Shown: piece by piece, positions 50,471 to 62,058 of the stretch
Numbering within the stretch: the stretch's first letter is position 1
Layout: every line of letters starts with the position of its first letter
Source of the DNA: Mycolicibacter sinensis
GTDB taxonomy: Bacteria; Actinomycetota; Actinomycetes; Mycobacteriales; Mycobacteriaceae
Assembly: GCF_001667375.1 (NCBI RefSeq)
Contig: NZ_LZIN01000055.1
Span: 1-64,000 of the forward strand
Reading direction: 5' to 3'
Length of the DNA: 64,000 nt
The notes under the pieces: generated by a model
Databases searched by the model: none
What the model was told of the DNA's origin: nothing
What the model saw: the letters and a program-made list of their open reading frames with translations, nothing else
Translations under genes and position numbers: made by a program

Positions 50471-51565
50471 GTGAGCGAACTGCAACACGGACCCCTGGAA
50501 GACCGCCATCGCGAGCTGGGCGCCAGCTTCGCGGAGTTCGGGGGCTGGCTGATGCCGGTGTCCTATGCCGGCACCGTCGCCGAGCACAACGCCACCCGCA
50601 GCACCGTGGGTCTGTTCGATGTGAGCCATCTGGGCAAGGCGACCGTCCGCGGTTCGGGTGCGGCCGCGTTCGTCAATGCGACACTCACCAACGACCTGGC
50701 CAGGATCGGGCCCGGCAAGGCGCAATACACGTTGTGCTGCAACGAATCCGGTGGAGTCATCGACGACTTGATCGCCTATTACGTCGCCGACGACGAGATC
50801 TTCCTGGTGCCCAACGCCGCCAACACCGAGGCGGTGGTGGCCGTCTTGACCGAGGCTGCGCCGGACGGGGTGACGGTCACCGACGAGCACCGCTCGCGCG
50901 CGGTGTTGGCGGTGCAGGGGCCTCGGTCGACCGAGGTGCTCGCCGGCCTCGGCCTGCCGACCGAGATGGACTACATGGGCTTCGAAGATGGCTCGTATGC
51001 GGGCGTGCCGGTACGGGTATGCCGCAGCGGCTACACCGGTGAGCACGGCTACGAACTGCTGCCGGAGTGGGAGTCGGCGGTGGTGGTGTTCGACGCGCTG
51101 GTGGCGGCCGTTTCGCAGGCCGGGGGCGAACTGGCCGGGCTGGGCGCCCGCGACACGCTGCGCACCGAGATGGGCTATCCGCTGCACGGTCACGAATTGT
51201 CGCCGGTCATCTCGCCGCTGCAGGCCCGCTGTGGCTGGGCGATCGGGTGGAAAAAGGAGTCGTTCTTCGGTCGCGACGCGCTGCTGGCGGAGAAGGCTGC
51301 CGGTCCCGCGCGGCTGCTGCGCGGGCTGCGCGCCACGGGGCGGGGAGTGCTGCGCGCCGATCTGGCGGTGCTTGACGGCGACCGGCAGGTCGGGATCACC
51401 ACCTCGGGCACCTTCTCGCCGACGCTGCGGGCCGGTATCGCGCTGGCGCTGATCGACGCCGACGCCGGCATCGATGCCGGCGCCCAGCTCACCGTCGACG
51501 TGCGAGGTCGCGCGGTTGAGTGCGAGGTGGTACAGCCGCCGTTCGTGACGGCAAAAACTCGCTAG
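50471..51565 (+). CDS. gcvT: Glycine cleavage system T protein (aminomethyltransferase)
   Basis: 364 residues of the folate-dependent T protein, which takes the methylamine from the H-protein lipoyl arm and gives methylene-THF. Signatures are [32 protein letters not shown] and the C-terminal oligonucleotide/barrel domain. It needs LipA/LipB-lipoylated H protein; gcvH and gcvP are not in this window. The start GTG has AAGGTGG upstream. No glycine riboswitch can fit in the 26-bp gap to the cyclase gene. Confidence 0.95.
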   Translation: MSELQHGPLEDRHRELGASFAEFGGWLMPVSYAGTVAEHNATRSTVGLFDVSHLGKATVRGSGAAAFVNATLTNDLARIGPGKAQYTLCCNESGGVIDDLIAYYVADDEIFLVPNAANTEAVVAVLTEAAPDGVTVTDEHRSRAVLAVQGPRSTEVLAGLGLPTEMDYMGFEDGSYAGVPVRVCRSGYTGEHGYELLPEWESAVVVFDALVAAVSQAGGELAGLGARDTLRTEMGYPLHGHELSPVISPLQARCGWAIGWKKESFFGRDALLAEKAAGPARLLRGLRATGRGVLRADLAVLDGDRQVGITTSGTFSPTLRAGIALALIDADAGIDAGAQLTVDVRGRAVECEVVQPPFVTAKTR

Positions 51566-51574
51566 CGCACCGGT

Positions 51575-51580
51575 TATACA
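51575..51580 (+). promoter_or_regulatory. -10 element of leaderless ilvE
   Basis: TATACA ends 8 bases before the ilvE ATG and there is no ribosome-binding site, so transcription likely starts at the ATG. Confidence 0.5.
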
Positions 51581-51588
51581 ATCGCTGC

Positions 51589-52695
51589 ATGAAAAGCGGC
51601 CTCCTCGAGTTCCATGTGTCGGTCACAGCGAACCCGACTCCTGAAGAGGTACGCGAATCCATCTTGGCCGAACCGGGTTTCGGCAAGTACCACACCGATC
51701 ACATGGTGTCGATCGACTACACCGTCGACGCCGGTTGGCACAACGCGCGGGTGATGCCCTACGGGCCGATCGAACTGGACCCGTCGGCGATCGTGCTGCA
51801 CTACGCGCAAGAAGTCTTCGAGGGACTGAAGGCCTACCGCTGGACGGACGGGGAGATTGTGTCCTTCCGGCCGGAGGCCAACGCCGCCCGGATGCGCGCG
51901 TCGGCTCGGCGGCTGGCGATACCGGAACTTCCCGACGAACTGTTCATCGAATCGCTGCGGCAGCTGATCGCCGTGGACGCGGCCTGGGTGCCGGCGCCCG
52001 GCGGCGAGGAGTCGCTGTACCTGCGCCCGTTCATCTTCGCCACCGAGCCGGGACTTGGGGTGCGGCCGGCCAACGAGTACCGCTGCCTGGTGATGGGCTC
52101 GCCGGCCGGGGCGTACTTCAAGGGCGGCATCAAACCGGTGAGCGTCTGGCTCTCGACGGAGTACGTGCGGGCCTGCCCGGGCGGCACCGGAGCGGCCAAG
52201 TTCGGCGGTAACTACGCCGCGTCGCTGGTCGCCCAGGCGCAGGCCGCCGACAACGGCTGCGATCAGGTGGTGTGGCTGGATGCGGCCGAGCGGCGCTACG
52301 TCGAAGAGATGGGCGGGATGAACCTGTTCTTCGTGTTCGGCACCGGTGGCTCGGCGCGGCTGGTCACCCCGGAGCTGTCCGGGTCACTGCTGCCCGGCAT
52401 TACCCGGGATTCGTTGCTGCAGTTGGCCACTGACGCCGGGTTCGCGGTTGAGGAACGCAAGATCGACGTCGGCGAATGGCAGAAGAAGGCGGCCGCCGGC
52501 GAGATCACCGAGGTCTTCGCCTGCGGCACAGCCGCCGTCATCACCCCGGTGTCACACGTCAAGTCCGCAGATGGGGAGTTCACCATCGCCGACGGCCAGC
52601 CCGGTGAAGTCACCATGGCATTGCGCGACACCCTGACCGGCATCCAGCGCGGCACTTTCGCCGACACCCACGGGTGGATGGCCCGGCTGGACTGA
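51589..52695 (+). CDS. ilvE: Branched-chain amino acid aminotransferase IlvE
   Basis: A 368-residue fold-type IV aminotransferase, the length of the M. tuberculosis enzyme. The PLP lysine is Lys204 in [11 protein letters not shown], with [12 protein letters not shown] and [12 protein letters not shown] lining the cofactor. It carries out the last step of leucine, isoleucine and valine synthesis. The start [11 protein letters not shown] is the usual one and follows a leaderless promoter. gcvT lies 23 bases upstream. Confidence 0.96.
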   Translation: MKSGLLEFHVSVTANPTPEEVRESILAEPGFGKYHTDHMVSIDYTVDAGWHNARVMPYGPIELDPSAIVLHYAQEVFEGLKAYRWTDGEIVSFRPEANAARMRASARRLAIPELPDELFIESLRQLIAVDAAWVPAPGGEESLYLRPFIFATEPGLGVRPANEYRCLVMGSPAGAYFKGGIKPVSVWLSTEYVRACPGGTGAAKFGGNYAASLVAQAQAADNGCDQVVWLDAAERRYVEEMGGMNLFFVFGTGGSARLVTPELSGSLLPGITRDSLLQLATDAGFAVEERKIDVGEWQKKAAAGEITEVFACGTAAVITPVSHVKSADGEFTIADGQPGEVTMALRDTLTGIQRGTFADTHGWMARLD

Positions 52696-52762
52696 ACCGC
52701 TCGGTTCATGCGGCGGTCCCAGCTTCGGCTATCCTTCGTCGAGCCTCGCTGAACCGCCGGGT

Positions 52763-52927
52763 TTAGCCCGGGGGACCGGGCGGGAAGTCGGGTTGGTCTG
52801 TTCCCGTCTGCCAGTCCTCGGCCGCGGCATCATCGGCCTCGGGATAGTCCGGTTGGTCGCTGCTGCCCTCGGTCATCGCCTTGCGGGATTCCCGACTCCT
52901 CTTGCTGTAGCGGTGGTGCCGAGCCAT
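52763..52927 (-). CDS. Small conserved-looking 54-residue protein
   Basis: A 54-codon gene missed by length filters. It starts ATG-GCT with a strong GGGAGGG ribosome-binding site 5 bases upstream and reads MARHHRYSKRSRESRKAMTE..., basic at first and then acidic (DQPDYPEADDAAAEDW), with a proline-rich end FPPGPPG. A -10-like TAACAT (52950-52955) and a TTGCAA/TTTGCA-like -35 lie before it. Small basic-acidic proteins of this kind are common in actinobacteria; function is unknown. It lies between ilvE and cobS and is transcribed toward ilvE. Confidence 0.6.
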   Translation of the reverse strand: MARHHRYSKRSRESRKAMTEGSSDQPDYPEADDAAAEDWQTGTDQPDFPPGPPG

Positions 52928-52949
52928 CGGGGTCCCTCCCGTGAGCCAG

Positions 52950-52977
52950 ATGTTAATGCCGAGTCCATTTTTGCAAA
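52950..52977 (-). promoter_or_regulatory. Candidate promoter of the 54-residue gene
   Basis: On the minus strand TTTGCA (-35) is followed after 16 bp by TAACAT (-10, TANNNT). A palindrome TACTC-TG-GAGTA (52980-52991) lies directly upstream of the -35, a typical site for a regulator. Confidence 0.4.
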
Positions 52978-53051
52978 TCTACTCTGGAGTAAGCCATCCG
53001 GGGGGGAGAAATGTCTATATGTTCGGAGAATTGTTACTTATCCGACCGGGG

Positions 53052-53780
53052 TTAAAGCGCGGCCAGCAGCACCGCGACCAGCGTCGTGGTCCACTCGACG
53101 GCGGCGCCCAGCACATCGCCGTTGATGCCACCGAGCCGGCGCACACAATGTCTGACCAGCAACCACGCCCCGCCCAGCGCCACGGCGACGGCCACCGGCC
53201 CGTGCCACGGCGCCGAACCGGCGAGCGTCGACCCGGCCGCCAGCACCAGCACCCAGGCCATCGCCACCGGCACCGGTTGACTGCCCGCCACAGTGGCACC
53301 CAGCGTGCTGCCCACCGCGGCGGGTACCGAACGCCGACACGCCAGCACCGCCGCCACCCGCCCCGCGCAGAGCGCGACCACGATCCCCGCGGTATCGAGC
53401 AGCGGCAACGCCAATGCCTGCAGGCCGATCACCAGCACCACCGCGACCACGCCGAACGGTCCGGTCGAACCGTCGCGCATCACCTGCAGTGCCTGCGCGG
53501 CGGGCCGGTAGCTGCCCAGCCCGTCGGCGGTGTCGGCCACCCCGTCGATGTGCAGCCCGCGGGTCGCGGCCAGCAGCACTCCCACCGCCAGCAGCCCGGT
53601 CAAGGCGCTACCGGGACCGAATGCGATCCCGCCGACCCAGACCACGCCGGCCGCCAGCAGGCCCAGGACGGCTCCGACCACCGGAAGGGCCGTCAACGTC
53701 CCGCGTCCCGGCGGACCGCCGGCGCCGCCCAGTTGTACGGCCGTCCCGAACGCGACCGCCGAGGCCAGCGACCGGATCAC
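53052..53780 (-). CDS. cobS: Adenosylcobinamide-GDP ribazoletransferase CobS
   Basis: 242 residues of a multi-pass membrane enzyme that joins adenosylcobinamide-GDP with alpha-ribazole to complete cobalamin. The catalytic [14 protein letters not shown] motif is in an extramembrane loop, and about seven hydrophobic helices surround it. The GTG start overlaps the cobT stop (GTGA), as in other cobT-cobS pairs. The DMB-ribose phosphate substrate is made by CobT upstream and dephosphorylated by CobC-type phosphatase, of which one is encoded at 20510. Confidence 0.93.
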   Translation of the reverse strand: MIRSLASAVAFGTAVQLGGAGGPPGRGTLTALPVVGAVLGLLAAGVVWVGGIAFGPGSALTGLLAVGVLLAATRGLHIDGVADTADGLGSYRPAAQALQVMRDGSTGPFGVVAVVLVIGLQALALPLLDTAGIVVALCAGRVAAVLACRRSVPAAVGSTLGATVAGSQPVPVAMAWVLVLAAGSTLAGSAPWHGPVAVAVALGGAWLLVRHCVRRLGGINGDVLGAAVEWTTTLVAVLLAAL

Positions 53781-54832
53781 CCGTGCGCCTTCGAGGCAGG
53801 CCCGGACACGCCCGCCTCGGCGAAGGTGGACATCGAGGCCAACGCCGCCACCGCGGCGCGCAGTACCGGCAGCGCCACCGCCGCGCCGGTGCCCTCACCC
53901 AGCCGCATCCGCAGGTCGAGGATCGGCTCCAGACCCAGCGCCGCGCAGGCCAGCGCGTGGGCCGGCTCGGGGGAGCGGTGACCGGCCTGCCACCACGCCC
54001 GCGCGCCGGGGGCCAACCGGTCGGCCACCAGGGCGGCCGCGCTCGACGCCAGGCCGTCGAGCAGCACCGGGGTGCGCCGCACCGCCGCCTGCGCGCAGAA
54101 TCCCGCCAGCGCCGCCAGATCGGCACCGCCGCAACAACGCAGCAACCCCAGCGGATCGGACACCCCGCGAGACCGGAACAGCGCATCGCGCACCGCCGCG
54201 GTCTTGCGTGCCCAACCGGCGTCGTCGATGCCGGTCCCGTGACCGACCGCCTCGACGGGCTCGGCGCCGGTCAGGGCCGCGATCAAAGTCGCTGCCACAG
54301 TGGTGTTTCCGATGCCCATGTCGCCGGGAATAAGCAGGTCGGCTCCGGCGTCGACTTCCTCGTCGGCGATCCGGCGGCCCGCATCCACCGCGGCCACGGT
54401 CTGCTCGGCGGTCAGGGCGTCTTGGCTGGCGATGTCGCCGCTGCCGCGGCGCACCTTGTAGACGCTCACATCGCTGACATCGCTGTTGATGGCCATGTCC
54501 ACGACCCGCACGCCGGCGCCGCCGACCGTGGCCAGCGCGTTGATGGCGGCGCCGCCCCGGTCGATGTTGACGGCCATCTGCGCGGTCACCTCCGCCGGAT
54601 AGGCGGACACCCCTGCGCGGCACACACCGTGGTCGCCGGCGAACACCACCACCCGGACCCGGTCGAATTGCCTTGGCGGGCAATGACCTTGACATGCCGC
54701 CACCCAGACCGACAAGTCTTCCAGGCGCCCCAGTGAGCCCGCCGGCTTGGTCAGGGCGTTCTGCCGGGCGCGGGCGGCGGCCGCCACCGTCGCATCAGGC
54801 GGGCTGACCGGCGGGAATTCTGCGGAGTCCAC
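53777..54832 (-). CDS. cobT: Nicotinate-nucleotide-dimethylbenzimidazole phosphoribosyltransferase CobT
   Basis: 351 residues of the enzyme that activates the lower ligand of cobalamin. [19 protein letters not shown] and [14 protein letters not shown] are the family signatures, and the [20 protein letters not shown] segment carries the catalytic Glu. I use GTG at 54832 ([13 protein letters not shown]), which clears the upstream DUF3043 gene by 23 bp; the open frame further upstream overlaps that gene and lacks support. Followed by cobS. Confidence 0.92.
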   Translation of the reverse strand: MDSAEFPPVSPPDATVAAAARARQNALTKPAGSLGRLEDLSVWVAACQGHCPPRQFDRVRVVVFAGDHGVCRAGVSAYPAEVTAQMAVNIDRGGAAINALATVGGAGVRVVDMAINSDVSDVSVYKVRRGSGDIASQDALTAEQTVAAVDAGRRIADEEVDAGADLLIPGDMGIGNTTVAATLIAALTGAEPVEAVGHGTGIDDAGWARKTAAVRDALFRSRGVSDPLGLLRCCGGADLAALAGFCAQAAVRRTPVLLDGLASSAAALVADRLAPGARAWWQAGHRSPEPAHALACAALGLEPILDLRMRLGEGTGAAVALPVLRAAVAALASMSTFAEAGVSGPASKAHG

Positions 54833-54855
54833 GGCTGTCGGCCCCTGTGCCGAAC

Positions 54856-55542
54856 TCAGCCGAGGCGTTCGCCGCGGCGCACCTGCGGACGCGGTGCCCG
54901 CATCCGGCGCAGCGTCGATGCCCGACTGGCGGCATAGATGCCCAGTTTCCACCGGGCCTCGGTGTTGTCCGGGTACTTGATGTCGACCAGCCTGCCGGCT
55001 TTTCGGGCCAGCAGGACGCCGTCGACGGCCATCGCGACCATCAGCAGCATCATCGCCGGCGAGATGTAGAACTGGACCTGCGGGACCGCCATCATGATGA
55101 ACATCAGGCCCAGCGCTACCGGCATGAACAGGCCGAGCAGGTTGTAGCGGGCGTCGACGATGTCGCGCACGTACCGGCGTACCGGGCCGCGGTCACGCTC
55201 GAGCAGGGCCGCCTCATCGCCGGCCATCATCCGCTCGCGGCGCTGGGCCATCCGCTCGCGCCGCTGGGCCTTCTCGGCCCGGCGCTCCTCTTTGCTCAGC
55301 TTCGGGCCGGCCAGGCTCTTGCGTCTGGCCCTGGCTTCGGCGGCGGTCATCGGCGCCGGCGCCACTGGGCCGCGGCGTTTGGTGGCGGCGTTGCGCTTGG
55401 GGGTGGGCCGGCCCTTGGGTGCGGTGCCGCGGGAGCGAGCGGAGTCCCCGGCGTCGATGCTGTCGAGGTCGACGGCGCCGCTCTCAAGTTCAGCGGCCCC
55501 CGCTGAACCCGCCCCATCTTTCCTGCGTCCCGGCAACTTCAC
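54856..55542 (-). CDS. DUF3043 membrane protein (Rv2206-like)
   Basis: About 228 residues: an N-terminal half rich in Lys/Arg/Ala ([16 protein letters not shown], ...[16 protein letters not shown]) followed by two transmembrane helices ([37 protein letters not shown]) and a basic tail. The order and family match Rv2206 next to cobT. DUF3043 has no known function. The GTG at 55542 is chosen; the frame is open upstream but reads antisense to the glycerate kinase gene and is not credible. Diverges from that kinase across 60 bp. Confidence 0.85.
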   Translation of the reverse strand: MKLPGRRKDGAGSAGAAELESGAVDLDSIDAGDSARSRGTAPKGRPTPKRNAATKRRGPVAPAPMTAAEARARRKSLAGPKLSKEERRAEKAQRRERMAQRRERMMAGDEAALLERDRGPVRRYVRDIVDARYNLLGLFMPVALGLMFIMMAVPQVQFYISPAMMLLMVAMAVDGVLLARKAGRLVDIKYPDNTEARWKLGIYAASRASTLRRMRAPRPQVRRGERLG

Positions 55543-55602
55543 GCCCGCCAGGTTACTTGCCCGGCCGCCGACGGCGTCCGTGTGGCTCGATACTCTGCCG
55601 GT

Positions 55603-56757
55603 ATGGCTGACCACCCCGGTCCCGGCACCTCCGCCGCCCCGGGGACGGCTGTCCTGCGGGTGCTGATCGCACCGGACTGCTTCGGCGAGAGCCTGACCGC
55701 GGTGCAGGCCGCCGCCGCCATCTCGACCGGATGGCACCGCAGCCGACCCCGCGACCGATTGGCGATCGCCCCGCAATCCGACGGCGGCCCGGGGTTTGTC
55801 GCGGTGCTGGCCGACGGGTTGGGCGCCGTCGGTTCGGGCACGGTGCAGCGGTGCGCGGTCAGCGGACCGCTGGGCGAGCCGGCCGATGCCGAATGGCTCT
55901 GGGACGCCGCGCCCAAGACCGCCTATTTGGAGTGTGCGCAGGCCTGCGGCTTGGCGTTGGTGGGGGGCCCGCCCTCGCCGGAGACCGCGCTGGCCGCCCA
56001 CAGCGCCGGAGTGGGCCAGCTCATCGATGCGGCGCTGACGGCCGGTGCCGAGCGGATCGTGGTCGGACTCGGCGGCAGTGCCAGCACCGACGGCGGGCGG
56101 GGGATGGTCGATGAACTGGGCGGCCTGGTGACCGCCCGCCGGCGGCTCGCCGATGTAGAACTGATCGCGGCTTGTGACGTCGAATACCCGCTGCTGGGGC
56201 CGTGGGGCGCGGCGCGGGTGTTCGGCCCGCAGAAGGGTGCCGATGCTGCCACGGTGGCCGTACTCGAAAGCCGCCTGAGCGCGTGGGCGAACGAACTGGA
56301 CGGCGCGGCGGGACGGCAGGTGAGCGCAGCCTCCGGGGCCGGCGCCGCCGGCGGGATCGGTGCGGCATTGCTCGCGCTGGGTGCCACCGCCGAAGCGGGA
56401 GCGGACATCGTGGCACGCCACACCGGTTTGGCGGCCGCCCTCGCCGATGCCGACGTGGTCGTCACCGGTGAGGGCCGGTTCGACCAGCAGTCCCTGCACG
56501 GCAAGGTGATCGGTTCGCTGTGCAACGCGGCCCGGGCGCGGGAGCTGCCGGTGCTGGTGCTGGCGGGTCAGATCGACCTGGACGAACCGGCGCTTCGGTC
56601 GGCTGGCGTGGTGGCAGCCCGGGCGATCGCCGACCACGCCGGATCCGTGCGGCTGGCCCTGGTGGACGCGGCCAACCAGCTGATCGGGCTGACCACGGTG
56701 CTTGCGGCGCAGATCGGCAGCCGGCCGGCGGATTCCCCCGATCCGGCGGCTCAGTAG
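55603..56757 (+). CDS. Glycerate kinase (GlxK-type, Rv2205c-like)
   Basis: A 384-residue glycerate 2-kinase of the GlxK family, which phosphorylates D-glycerate. Features are [17 protein letters not shown] (replacing the usual DSFKG), [25 protein letters not shown] and [18 protein letters not shown]. The first motif is slightly divergent (Cys and Glu for Ser/Lys), so its activity should not be assumed. The ATG of [11 protein letters not shown] is used; an ATG seven codons upstream is open. Confidence 0.85.
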   Translation: MADHPGPGTSAAPGTAVLRVLIAPDCFGESLTAVQAAAAISTGWHRSRPRDRLAIAPQSDGGPGFVAVLADGLGAVGSGTVQRCAVSGPLGEPADAEWLWDAAPKTAYLECAQACGLALVGGPPSPETALAAHSAGVGQLIDAALTAGAERIVVGLGGSASTDGGRGMVDELGGLVTARRRLADVELIAACDVEYPLLGPWGAARVFGPQKGADAATVAVLESRLSAWANELDGAAGRQVSAASGAGAAGGIGAALLALGATAEAGADIVARHTGLAAALADADVVVTGEGRFDQQSLHGKVIGSLCNAARARELPVLVLAGQIDLDEPALRSAGVVAARAIADHAGSVRLALVDAANQLIGLTTVLAAQIGSRPADSPDPAAQ

Positions 56758-56852
56758 GGAACACCTCGACGCGCGGTATCGTTGTGACGGTGGGCTTGGA
56801 TGCTTCGAGTCGAGGCGAGCCCGCCCCGAATCAACGGCAATAGGGAGACGCA

Positions 56853-57209
56853 ATGACTGTTCAGGACCAGTCGACCACCGAGTCTCAGGGCGTGGTCTTG
56901 ACCGATGAAGCCGCGGCCAAGGTGAAGTCGCTGCTGGCTCAGGAAGGCCGTGACGACCTGACCCTGCGCATCTCGGTCCAACCGGGCGGCTGCGCCGGCC
57001 TGCGCTACAACCTGTTCTTCGACGACCGCAGCCTCGACGGTGACGTGATCACCGACTTCAACGGGGTCAAGCTGGCCGTCGACCGGATGAGCGCCCCGTA
57101 CCTGCAGGGTGCGGAGATCGGCTACGCCGACCAAATCGACAAGCAGGGCTTCACCATCGAGAACCCCAACGCCGGCGGCTCGTGCTCGTGCGGCGACTCG
57201 TTCAACTGA
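56853..57209 (+). CDS. HesB/IscA-type iron-sulfur carrier (ErpA-like, Rv2204c)
   Basis: 118 residues, A-type Fe-S carrier. The three conserved cysteines are Cys47 (GGCAGLRYN), Cys111 and Cys113 (GSCSCGDSF). These proteins pass clusters to apo-enzymes such as LipA and respiratory proteins. AGGGAG lies just before the ATG. Length equals the M. tuberculosis homologue Rv2204c. It is followed 120 bp later by adoK. Confidence 0.92.
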   Translation: MTVQDQSTTESQGVVLTDEAAAKVKSLLAQEGRDDLTLRISVQPGGCAGLRYNLFFDDRSLDGDVITDFNGVKLAVDRMSAPYLQGAEIGYADQIDKQGFTIENPNAGGSCSCGDSFN

Positions 57210-57326
57210 CCACCGGCAACCGCCCCTCGGCCTGACGGCTAGGCGCTGCCCGGCGACGGGCCGGCTTCCACGGGCCGCTACCGTGGGAACCCACATTCAG
57301 GTCCACGCTGCACACGAGGGGGATAG

Positions 57327-58304
<978 letters not shown>

Positions 58305-58319
58305 TTTCTACCCACGCGG

Positions 58320-58370
58320 ACGTGCGGTTTCATACGTGCGCTGCGGCGCGTTGCGGATGAAACCGCACGT
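58320..58370. terminator. Long stem-loop between convergent adoK and asnB
   Basis: The arms ACGTGCGGTTTCAT (58320-58333) and ATGAAACCGCACGT (58357-58370) are a perfect 14-bp inverted repeat with a 23-bp GC-rich loop. It fills the gap between the two stops and could terminate both directions, although no T-tract follows. Confidence 0.55.
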
Positions 58371-58382
58371 TCGGAGAAGTCT

Positions 58383-60362
58383 TTAGAGCTGCACTGGGTA
58401 GGCCGGCTCGCTGATGGCCGGCACCACGGAGTGCTCGACGAAGATCGCGTGCCACAGCATGAAGATCAGCACGGTCCACAGCCGGCGGCTGTGATCGGCG
58501 GTGCCGACGCGGTGCTCGTCGAGCATCGTGCGCACCGCGGCGACGTCGATGAGGTGGTCCGCGCCGGTGGCGGTCACCGTGGCGTAGGCCCACTCCACCA
58601 GCTCACCGGCGCGCAGCCAGTGCCGCAGCGGGACCGGGAAGCCGAGCTTGGGCCGGTGCAGCACGTGGGCGGGGATGATCGGCTCCAGCGCGCGGCGCAG
58701 CGCGTACTTGGTGGTGGTGCGGGTGATCTTGGCCGACACCGGCAGTCTCGAGGCCACCGCGAACACCTCGGGGTCCAGGAACGGCACCCGCAGCTCCAGC
58801 GAATTGGCCATCGTCATCTTGTCCGCCTTGACCAGGATGTCGCCGCGGAGCCAGGTGAACAGGTCGATGTGCTGCATCCGGGCCACCGGGTCCCAGCCGG
58901 CTGATTCGGCGTACACCGGGGCGGTGACGTCGGTGTGGGTCCAGTTGGGGGAGAAGCCGGGCAGCACCGCCCGCAGCTGCTCGTCGGAGAAGCTGCGCGC
59001 GTTGCCGTAGTAGCGCTCCTCCAGCGTCAGCGACCCGCGGTGCAGCAGGCTTTTGCCGCGCATGCCGTCCGGCAGCGGCCGCGACACCTTGCCCATCGAC
59101 CGGCGCACCGGTGCGGGCAGGTAATCGAACGGCCGCAGCGACAGCGGCTCGCGGTAGATCGTGTAGCCGCCGAACAACTCGTCGGCGCCTTCCCCGGAGA
59201 GCACCACCTTGACGTGCTTGCGGGCTTCGCGGGCGATGATGTACAGCGGCACCAGGGCCGGGTCGGCGACCGGGTCATCGAGGTACCAGACGATCTCGGG
59301 CAGGGCGGCGACGAACTCGGCCGGGCTGACCACCTTGACAACATGGCGGGCGCCGATCGCCTCGGCGGACGCGGCGGCCACGTCGACCTCGGAGAAGCCC
59401 TCCCGCTCGAAGCCGGTGGTGAAGGTGATCAGCCTGGGGTTGTGGCGCATCGCCAGGGCGGCGATCGCGGTGGAGTCGATTCCCCCCGACAAAAAGGCGC
59501 CGACGGTGACGTCGGCCCGCATGTGCTTGGCCACGGAGTCCTCGAGCACCGCGGTGATCTCGTCATAGCGGGCCTGCTCGGTGTCGCGGGTGATCGGGGT
59601 GGCGTCGAAGCGCGGCCGGAAGTAGCGGGTGATCTCGGGGACCGGCCGACCCGGGCTGATCTTCGCCCAGCAGCCTGACTCCAGCCGGCGTATGCCGCGG
59701 TGCAGCGTTTCCGGTTCCGGCACGTACTGCAGCACTGTGTAGTGCTGGAGCGCGCGCACATCGATGCCGGCGTCGCCGGTCTCGAAACCCACGAGGTCGG
59801 CCAGGTCCAGCAGGGACTTCTTCTCACTGCCTACGGCGGCGCCGCCCGGCCCGCTCGCCACGAACAACGGCTTGATCCCGAACGGGTCGCGGGCGCAGAA
59901 CAGTTCACCGCGCAGGGTGTCCCACAGAGCGAAGGCGAACATGCCGCGCAGCCGCGGCAGCACGTCGGCGCCCCAGTGGTGGTAGCCGGCGACGATCGCC
60001 TCACCGTCGCCATCGGTGTGGAAAACCGCGCCGTGGGCCGCGGCCAGTTCCTCGCGCAACTCGAGGTAGTTGTAGATCTCGCCGTTGAACACCAGCACGT
60101 AGCGGTCCGGTTGCTCGGCGGGCCCCCAGCGCAGCGGCTGGTGCGAATGTTCGATGTCGATGATCGACAGCCGGTTGAAGCCGAGGGCCACGCCGTCACC
60201 GGTCCAGGTTCCCAGCTCGTCGGGCCCTCGATGGCGCATCAGGTGCGCCGCCCGTTCGACCCGCGCGGCGACGCCGGAGAGGTCGCTGACGTCGGCGGCG
60301 GGGACCGCGCCGGGGTTGGCGGTGCCGGCCGGGGCACACACGAAGGCCAGCAGTCCACACAT
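58383..60362 (-). CDS. asnB: Asparagine synthetase B (glutamine-hydrolysing)
   Basis: 659 residues with a class II glutaminase domain beginning with catalytic Cys2 (MCGLLAFVC), VALGFNRLSIID and FNGEIYNYLELREEL, and a C-terminal ATP-pyrophosphatase domain with SGGIDSTAIA. The M. tuberculosis AsnB has been linked to amidation of meso-diaminopimelate in peptidoglycan as well as asparagine synthesis. It diverges from ctaC across 200 bp. Confidence 0.93.
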   Translation of the reverse strand: MCGLLAFVCAPAGTANPGAVPAADVSDLSGVAARVERAAHLMRHRGPDELGTWTGDGVALGFNRLSIIDIEHSHQPLRWGPAEQPDRYVLVFNGEIYNYLELREELAAAHGAVFHTDGDGEAIVAGYHHWGADVLPRLRGMFAFALWDTLRGELFCARDPFGIKPLFVASGPGGAAVGSEKKSLLDLADLVGFETGDAGIDVRALQHYTVLQYVPEPETLHRGIRRLESGCWAKISPGRPVPEITRYFRPRFDATPITRDTEQARYDEITAVLEDSVAKHMRADVTVGAFLSGGIDSTAIAALAMRHNPRLITFTTGFEREGFSEVDVAAASAEAIGARHVVKVVSPAEFVAALPEIVWYLDDPVADPALVPLYIIAREARKHVKVVLSGEGADELFGGYTIYREPLSLRPFDYLPAPVRRSMGKVSRPLPDGMRGKSLLHRGSLTLEERYYGNARSFSDEQLRAVLPGFSPNWTHTDVTAPVYAESAGWDPVARMQHIDLFTWLRGDILVKADKMTMANSLELRVPFLDPEVFAVASRLPVSAKITRTTTKYALRRALEPIIPAHVLHRPKLGFPVPLRHWLRAGELVEWAYATVTATGADHLIDVAAVRTMLDEHRVGTADHSRRLWTVLIFMLWHAIFVEHSVVPAISEPAYPVQL

Positions 60363-60569
60363 CGGGTCCTAGTATGCCGCACCGGCATCGGCTCGGGCCT
60401 GCGTAGGGCGGGTACCTGAGTAGGGGCGGCCGCGGCGGCGGCTACCCAGTGGGATCAGCCAACCGGCAGGTCTCGCGAACCTCGGTCATCCGGGTGGTCT
60501 ACGCTGCGTAGTATTCGACTGCTCCGCCGGTTCGTACCGGGCCGGTCTGTGACTCGAGGAGGCACCAAC

Positions 60570-61628
60570 GTGACACGTCGCGGGCAGGGCGTTGTGCTTA
60601 GCCGTCTGCGTCGACCGCTGGCGGGGGCCGGCGCGCTCGGACTGCTGGCGGTGACGCTCAGCGGTTGCAGCTTCGACTGGACCGACGTCGTCGGTTTCGG
60701 CTGGCCCAAGGGCATCACCCCGGAGGCCGAGGCCAACTACAAATTGTGGCTGGGCATGGTGATCGCCTCGGTCGTGATCGGCGGGCTCGTCTGGGGAATG
60801 ATCTTCTGGTCGACGATCTTCCACCGCAAGAAGGCGACCGACACCGAACTTCCGCGCCAGTTCGGCTACAACATGCCCCTGGAGCTCGGGCTCACCGTCC
60901 TGCCGTTCCTGGCCATCGCGGTGATCTTCTACTTCACCGTCGTGGTGCAGGAGAAGATGCTGCACCACGAGCCCGACCCGGAAGTGGTCGTCAACGTCAC
61001 CGCGTTCCAGTGGAACTGGAAGTTCGGCTACCAGAAGGTCAACTTCTACGACGGGACGCTGACCTACGAGGGCGCCGACCAGGAGCGCAAGGACGCGATG
61101 GCCTCCAAGCCCGAAGGCGTCGACAAGCACGGCGAGGAACTGGTCGGGCCGGTGCAGGGTCTCAACACCGAGGACCGCTCCTACCTGAACTTCGACAAGG
61201 TCGAGACGCTCGGCACCACGAACGAGATCCCGGTGCTGGTGGTGCCCAGCGGTAAGCGCATCGAGTTCGTGTTGAACTCCGCCGATGTCATCCACTCCTT
61301 CTGGGTGCCGGAGTTCCTGTTCAAGCGTGACGTCATCGCCTGGCCCGAGCGCAACAACCAGGTGAACACCTTCCAGGTCTCCGAGATCACCAAAGAAGGG
61401 GCGTTCGTCGGCCACTGCGCCGAGATGTGCGGCACCTACCACGCGATGATGAACTTCGAAGTCCGGGTGGTCTCGCCCAACGACTTCAAGGCCTACCTCG
61501 GCCAGCGCATCGCCGGGAAGAGCAACGCCGAGGCGCTGGAGGCGATCAAGCAGGAGCCGCTGGCCATCACCACGTACCCCTTCGATAGCCGCCGCGGCCT
61601 GCTCGCCCCCAACGCCAGCGACAAGTAG
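60570..61628 (+). CDS. ctaC: Cytochrome c oxidase subunit II CtaC
   Basis: 352 residues from the GTG at 60570, which has GAGGAGG 7 bases before it. The signal ends in a lipobox LSGC, two transmembrane helices ([43 protein letters not shown]) and a periplasmic CuA domain follow, where copper ligands appear in [10 protein letters not shown] and [14 protein letters not shown]. Part of the cytochrome aa3 oxidase of the bcc-aa3 supercomplex. A GTG seven codons upstream is an alternative. ctaF follows 10 bases after. Confidence 0.95.
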   Translation: MTRRGQGVVLSRLRRPLAGAGALGLLAVTLSGCSFDWTDVVGFGWPKGITPEAEANYKLWLGMVIASVVIGGLVWGMIFWSTIFHRKKATDTELPRQFGYNMPLELGLTVLPFLAIAVIFYFTVVVQEKMLHHEPDPEVVVNVTAFQWNWKFGYQKVNFYDGTLTYEGADQERKDAMASKPEGVDKHGEELVGPVQGLNTEDRSYLNFDKVETLGTTNEIPVLVVPSGKRIEFVLNSADVIHSFWVPEFLFKRDVIAWPERNNQVNTFQVSEITKEGAFVGHCAEMCGTYHAMMNFEVRVVSPNDFKAYLGQRIAGKSNAEALEAIKQEPLAITTYPFDSRRGLLAPNASDK

Positions 61629-61638
61629 GGACAACCTC

Positions 61639-62058
61639 ATGCGCATCGAATCCAGGCTGTTCGAGTTCGTGGCTACCTTCTTCGTGGTGGTCGGGATCAT
61701 CTACGCCGCGCTGACGACACTGTTCGCCACCGGCGGGGTGGAGTGGGCCGGCACAACGGCCCTGATCCTCACCGGGGTGATGGCCCTGATCGTGGCCACC
61801 TTCTTCCGGTTCGTGGCACGCCGGCTGGACACCCGCCCCGAGGACTATGAGGCCGCCGAAATCAGTGACGGCGCCGGGGAATTGGGCTTCTTCAGTCCGC
61901 ACAGCTGGTGGCCGGTCCTGATCGCGCTGTCGGGTTCGGTGGTCGCCGTCGCGATCGCGTTGTGGCTCCCGTGGCTGATCGCGGGCGGGGTGGCGATGGT
62001 GCTGGCGACGGTGGCCGGGTTGGTCTTCGAGTACTACATCGGCGCCGAGAAACACTGA
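61639..62058 (+). CDS. ctaF: Cytochrome c oxidase subunit IV CtaF
   Basis: 139 residues with four transmembrane helices ([80 protein letters not shown]), the actinobacterial subunit IV. It stabilises the aa3 oxidase. It follows ctaC directly and shares its promoter. Confidence 0.93.
   Translation: MRIESRLFEFVATFFVVVGIIYAALTTLFATGGVEWAGTTALILTGVMALIVATFFRFVARRLDTRPEDYEAAEISDGAGELGFFSPHSWWPVLIALSGSVVAVAIALWLPWLIAGGVAMVLATVAGLVFEYYIGAEKH

Noticed and set aside
52696..53051. Possible cobalamin riboswitch near cobS/cobT
   Set aside because: The region is downstream of cobS on the coding strand and shows no B12-box-like conserved sequence.
55543..56853. Upstream extension of the DUF3043 gene giving a 665-residue protein
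   Set aside because: The extra part is antisense to the glycerate kinase gene, whose motifs are clear; the GTG at 55542 fits the family length.
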